A stretch of DNA of 64,000 bases, from positions 1 to 64,000 of the forward strand of contig JAEYQK010000119.1 in NCBI GenBank assembly GCA_023410055.1, given 5' to 3'. The translations under genes were made by a program, and so were the position numbers. Shown piece after piece: positions 61,819-64,000 of the stretch. The notes under the pieces are model-generated. The model worked only from the letters and a program-made list of their open reading frames with translations, made no database searches and was not told the DNA's origin. Numbering within the stretch: position 1 is the first letter of the stretch; each line of letters starts with the position of its first letter. This DNA comes from Acidobacteriota bacterium. GTDB lineage: Bacteria; Acidobacteriota; Terriglobia; Terriglobales; Acidobacteriaceae.

Positions 61819-63201
61819 ATGGCTGAAGGACTAGAGGTCAAAGGCAAGCGCGTGCTGGTGGTGGGCATCGGGAAGTCGGGCGTGAGTTCGGCATTGTTCC
61901 TGAAGGAACTGGGCGCGCGTGTGACCGTCTCGGACACGAAGACGGAAGAGCAGTTGAAGCAGGAGATGCCCGCGCTGCTGGACAAAGGAATCGTTGTTGA
62001 GGCGGGGCATCACGGTGAGCGGACGTTCCGCGGGCAGGACTTGATCGTGGTGAGTCCGGGCGTGCCGGTGAATGAGCCGCACCTGTCGCAGGCGCGCGAG
62101 CAGGGAGCTCACGTCATTGGTGAAATCGAGCTGGCGTCGAGGTTTCTGAAGGGCAGGATCATCGCGATCACCGGCTCGAACGGCAAGACGACAAGCACTG
62201 CTCTTACGGGCGAGGTGATCGCGGCGGGTGGATTCGAGAGGCTCGTGGGCGGGAACATCGGAACGCCGGCGATCACGCTGGTGCCACAGTCGAGCGAGAA
62301 GAGCTTCGCTGTGCTGGAAGTCTCGAGTTTTCAATTGGAGACGATTGAGACGTTTTGCCCACATATCGCAGTGGTGATCAACGTGACGCCGGATCACCTG
62401 GATCGGCATGGAAGCTTTGCGAATTATGCGGCGGCAAAGGGACGGATTTTCGAGAACCAGACGGAAGCAGATTTTGCGGTACTGAATGCGGATGATGAAA
62501 CCTGCGTCGAGTACGCCGGGCGAATCAGGTCGCAGGTGCGCTGGTTCAGCATTAAGGAAGAAGTGGGAGTGGGCGCGTTTATACGCGACGGCAAGATCTT
62601 CTATCGCGACGATGAAGGCGAGCGCGAGATCATGCCGGATTCGGAGATTCAGCTGAAGGGAACGCACAATCGCGAGAACGTGCTGGCGGCGGTGTGCTGC
62701 GGTGTGATCGCGGGTGTTCCCGTGGCGAAGATTCGGAAAGCAGTGACCGAGTTCAAGGCGGTCGAGCACCGGTTGGAGTACGTGGCCACGGTTGATGGTG
62801 TGCAGTACTTCAACGACTCGAAGGCGACGAACGTGGATGCCACGATCAAGGCGCTGGAGTCGTTCCCGGCGAACATTCATATCATTTTGGGTGGCAAGGA
62901 CAAGGGCAGCGACTACACGGTGCTTAAGCCGCTGCTGAAAGAGCGGGCTAAGCGCGTTTACACGATTGGCGCGGCGGCGGAGAAGATCGAAAATCATCTT
63001 GGCTCCGTGGTGGACCTGGTTCGGGCGGGCACACTGGAGAAGGCTGTGAAGCTGGCGGCCAAGGCTGCAAAGCCTGGGGACGTTGTGGTGCTGGCTCCGG
63101 CTTGCGCGAGCTTTGATCAGTTCGAAAGCTATGAGCATCGGGGGCGGACTTTCAAGGGGCTGGTGAAGGCGCTGGAAGCTAAGCAAGCGGCGTTGAAGTA
63201 G
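61819..63201 (+). CDS. murD: UDP-MurNAc-L-alanine:D-glutamate ligase
   Basis: The 460-residue Mur ligase has VKGKRVLVVGIGKSGVSSALFL (Rossmann UDP domain), IAITGSNGKTTSTALTG (ATP loop), GGNIGTPAITLV, LEVSSFQLET, NVTPDHLDRHGS, YFNDSKATNVDAT and VLAPACASFDQFESYEHRG. It adds D-glutamate to UDP-MurNAc-L-Ala. ATG at 61819 is preferred; ATG at 61801 adds six residues encoded by a GCGGATTTCGCGGATG repeat-like leader. Confidence 0.96.
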   Translation: MAEGLEVKGKRVLVVGIGKSGVSSALFLKELGARVTVSDTKTEEQLKQEMPALLDKGIVVEAGHHGERTFRGQDLIVVSPGVPVNEPHLSQAREQGAHVIGEIELASRFLKGRIIAITGSNGKTTSTALTGEVIAAGGFERLVGGNIGTPAITLVPQSSEKSFAVLEVSSFQLETIETFCPHIAVVINVTPDHLDRHGSFANYAAAKGRIFENQTEADFAVLNADDETCVEYAGRIRSQVRWFSIKEEVGVGAFIRDGKIFYRDDEGEREIMPDSEIQLKGTHNRENVLAAVCCGVIAGVPVAKIRKAVTEFKAVEHRLEYVATVDGVQYFNDSKATNVDATIKALESFPANIHIILGGKDKGSDYTVLKPLLKERAKRVYTIGAAAEKIENHLGSVVDLVRAGTLEKAVKLAAKAAKPGDVVVLAPACASFDQFESYEHRGRTFKGLVKALEAKQAALK

Positions 63202-63204
63202 AAA

Positions 63205-63306
63205 CCCACGTTAGCCGCTCCGCCGGTGCTGACCGGCGGAACGTGGGGGACCAACATCGGAGGCTTAGGAACTGCGCCACGTTCGCGCAGCTAACGTGGG
63301 GCACCT
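63205..63306. repeat. Two CCCACGTT palindromes between murD and ftsW
   Basis: Copy 3 (63205-63250) has CCCACGTT and AACGTGGG arms around an inner GCCGGT/ACCGGC hairpin. Copy 4 (63277-63306) is CCACGTT, CGCGCAG, CTAACGTGG followed by GGCACC, the inverse of the loop in copies 1 and 2. The murD-ftsW gap (about 260 bases) is otherwise featureless. Confidence 0.85.
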
Positions 63307-63464
63307 GCGAACAAGGCGCATCTGACGGGTTCTCAATTTGAGTTTGGTGGTTCCTTGGGCGTGACTTGCGCGATGCGAGCGCGTTTGTTAGAGTTTCGGT
63401 GCTCTGGATGTTCTAAGTCCGCTACCTCTGAAACGTCCTACACCTCTGCAATCCGGGAGTACTT

Positions 63465-64000
63465 TTGGCGAAGCGAATCAGCGTCGATCGATGGTTGTTT
63501 ACTGTCACTATGCTGCTGGTGTTTACGGGGCTGGTGATGGTTTTCAGTGCATCGGCAGTGATTGCGCGGGAGAAGTTCAACTCGCCCTACACGTTCTTGT
63601 GGCGGCAGTTGCTGTGGGCGGTCATCGGCGTTATCGCAATGTGGATGCTCAAGAGCGTGGATTACCGGCGCTACAAGCACCCGGCGATCGTGTTTTCGCT
63701 GCTTGGGTTGACGACGCTGTTTCTTATAGCGGTGTACTTTCTGGATCGTTCGCATAATACGCATCGCTGGATCAGGGTGGGGCCGATGTCGTTTCAACCA
63801 TCAGAAATGGCCAAACCAGCCCTGATTTTGTTCCTGGCGTATTTTCTCGAGTCCAGAACGAAGCTGATGGACGCCTGGAAGAAGACTCTGGCCCCGGTGG
63901 CGGTGGTCACGTTGCTTTTGGCCGGATTGATCGGCAAACAACCTGATCTGGGGACGTCAGTGGCATGCGTGTTGATTGCGGCCACCATCTTGTTTGTGGC
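63465..64000 (+). CDS. ftsW: Division-septum peptidoglycan polymerase FtsW (partial)
   Basis: TTG at 63465, with GGGAG five bases upstream, opens a frame that continues past the window end: MAKRISVDRWLFTVTMLLVF, then VMVFSASAVIA, WRQLLWAVIGVIAMW, RSHNTHRWIRVGPMSFQPSE and GKQPDLGTSVACVLI. HRWI, QPSE and KQPDLG are SEDS-family hallmarks. FtsW polymerises lipid II at the septum with its class B PBP partner. Gene order after murD matches the standard cell-wall cluster. At least 178 residues are visible. Confidence 0.93.
   Translation, partial: MAKRISVDRWLFTVTMLLVFTGLVMVFSASAVIAREKFNSPYTFLWRQLLWAVIGVIAMWMLKSVDYRRYKHPAIVFSLLGLTTLFLIAVYFLDRSHNTHRWIRVGPMSFQPSEMAKPALILFLAYFLESRTKLMDAWKKTLAPVAVVTLLLAGLIGKQPDLGTSVACVLIAATILFV

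Noticed and set aside
61831..63186. 451-residue frame antisense to murD
   Set aside because: A long open antisense frame caused by GC-rich codon bias; the murD motifs are fully intact on the plus strand.

Overview
The window looks like a piece of an Acidobacteriota chromosome, probably class Terriglobia and relatives such as Koribacter or Terriglobus. The reasons are protein-level resemblance by eye, the futalosine-type menaquinone gene mqnD, a pair of GH95 fucosidase-type secreted enzymes, a porin-cytochrome conduit, and above all the dense load of short palindromic repeats of a style common in that phylum. No 16S gene is present, so the placement is an inference. About 55 protein genes, one tRNA (selenocysteine, selC) and several families of interspersed repeats can be supported. 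No phage, IS element or CRISPR array was seen.

Layout. 0-8 kb: a secreted Xaa-Pro aminopeptidase, mqnD, a secreted M49-type peptidase, a HAD phosphatase, a GAF-HD-GYP protein, a DUF457 membrane protein and msrB. 8.1-9.7 kb: a tandem of four small uncharacterised membrane proteins. 10.2-14.6 kb: fatty-acid/amino-acid electron transfer, with ETF:quinone oxidoreductase converging on etfA and etfB; a four-helix-bundle protein sits between them, flanked by inverted repeats. 14.7-17 kb: small unknown proteins and a vapBC toxin-antitoxin pair. 17.0-20.4 kb: a decahaem cytochrome and an outer-membrane barrel of MtrA/MtrB (PioA/PioB) type, suggesting electron transfer across the outer membrane. 21-24.8 kb: a tryptophanase/tyrosine phenol-lyase family enzyme, a GT22-like glycosyltransferase, selC and an NTF2-fold immunity-like protein. 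24.9-32.9 kb: a secreted carbohydrate cluster (DUF1593, two GH95-type enzymes, a CE1-type esterase), with a LacI-family-type operator upstream. 33.1-35.4 kb: glycerate 2-kinase and a tartronate-semialdehyde-reductase-type enzyme. 35.5-49.5 kb: mostly housekeeping and membrane genes (MBL-fold hydrolase, MscS, hydrolases, M20 peptidase, YyaL/DUF255, and a CBS, DUF58, PGPGW, DedA, hydrolase operon), then a repeat-rich stretch. 49.5-57.5 kb: secA, a DUF892 ferritin-like protein, a three-module acyl-ligase/carrier/acyltransferase fusion and a CYTH protein. 57.6-64 kb: the division/cell-wall cluster murE-murF-mraY-murD-ftsW, the last running off the end.

The most unusual signal is the repeat landscape. 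(1) Different palindromic repeats lie inside four reading frames (DUF457 protein, acyl-ligase fusion, CYTH protein, MurF) and are translated in frame. (2) A GATCGGGT-rich element starts within a few bases after the stop codon of several unrelated genes, always in the sense orientation of that gene, and in one case supplies the C-terminal residues and stop. (3) A double-hairpin family with GTAGCGCC ends recurs between genes, and one half-unit looks like a working terminator. Several genes too short for a normal ORF cutoff were added from reading the sequence: positions 1474-1650, 8205-8306, 15252-15419 and 15991-16164.
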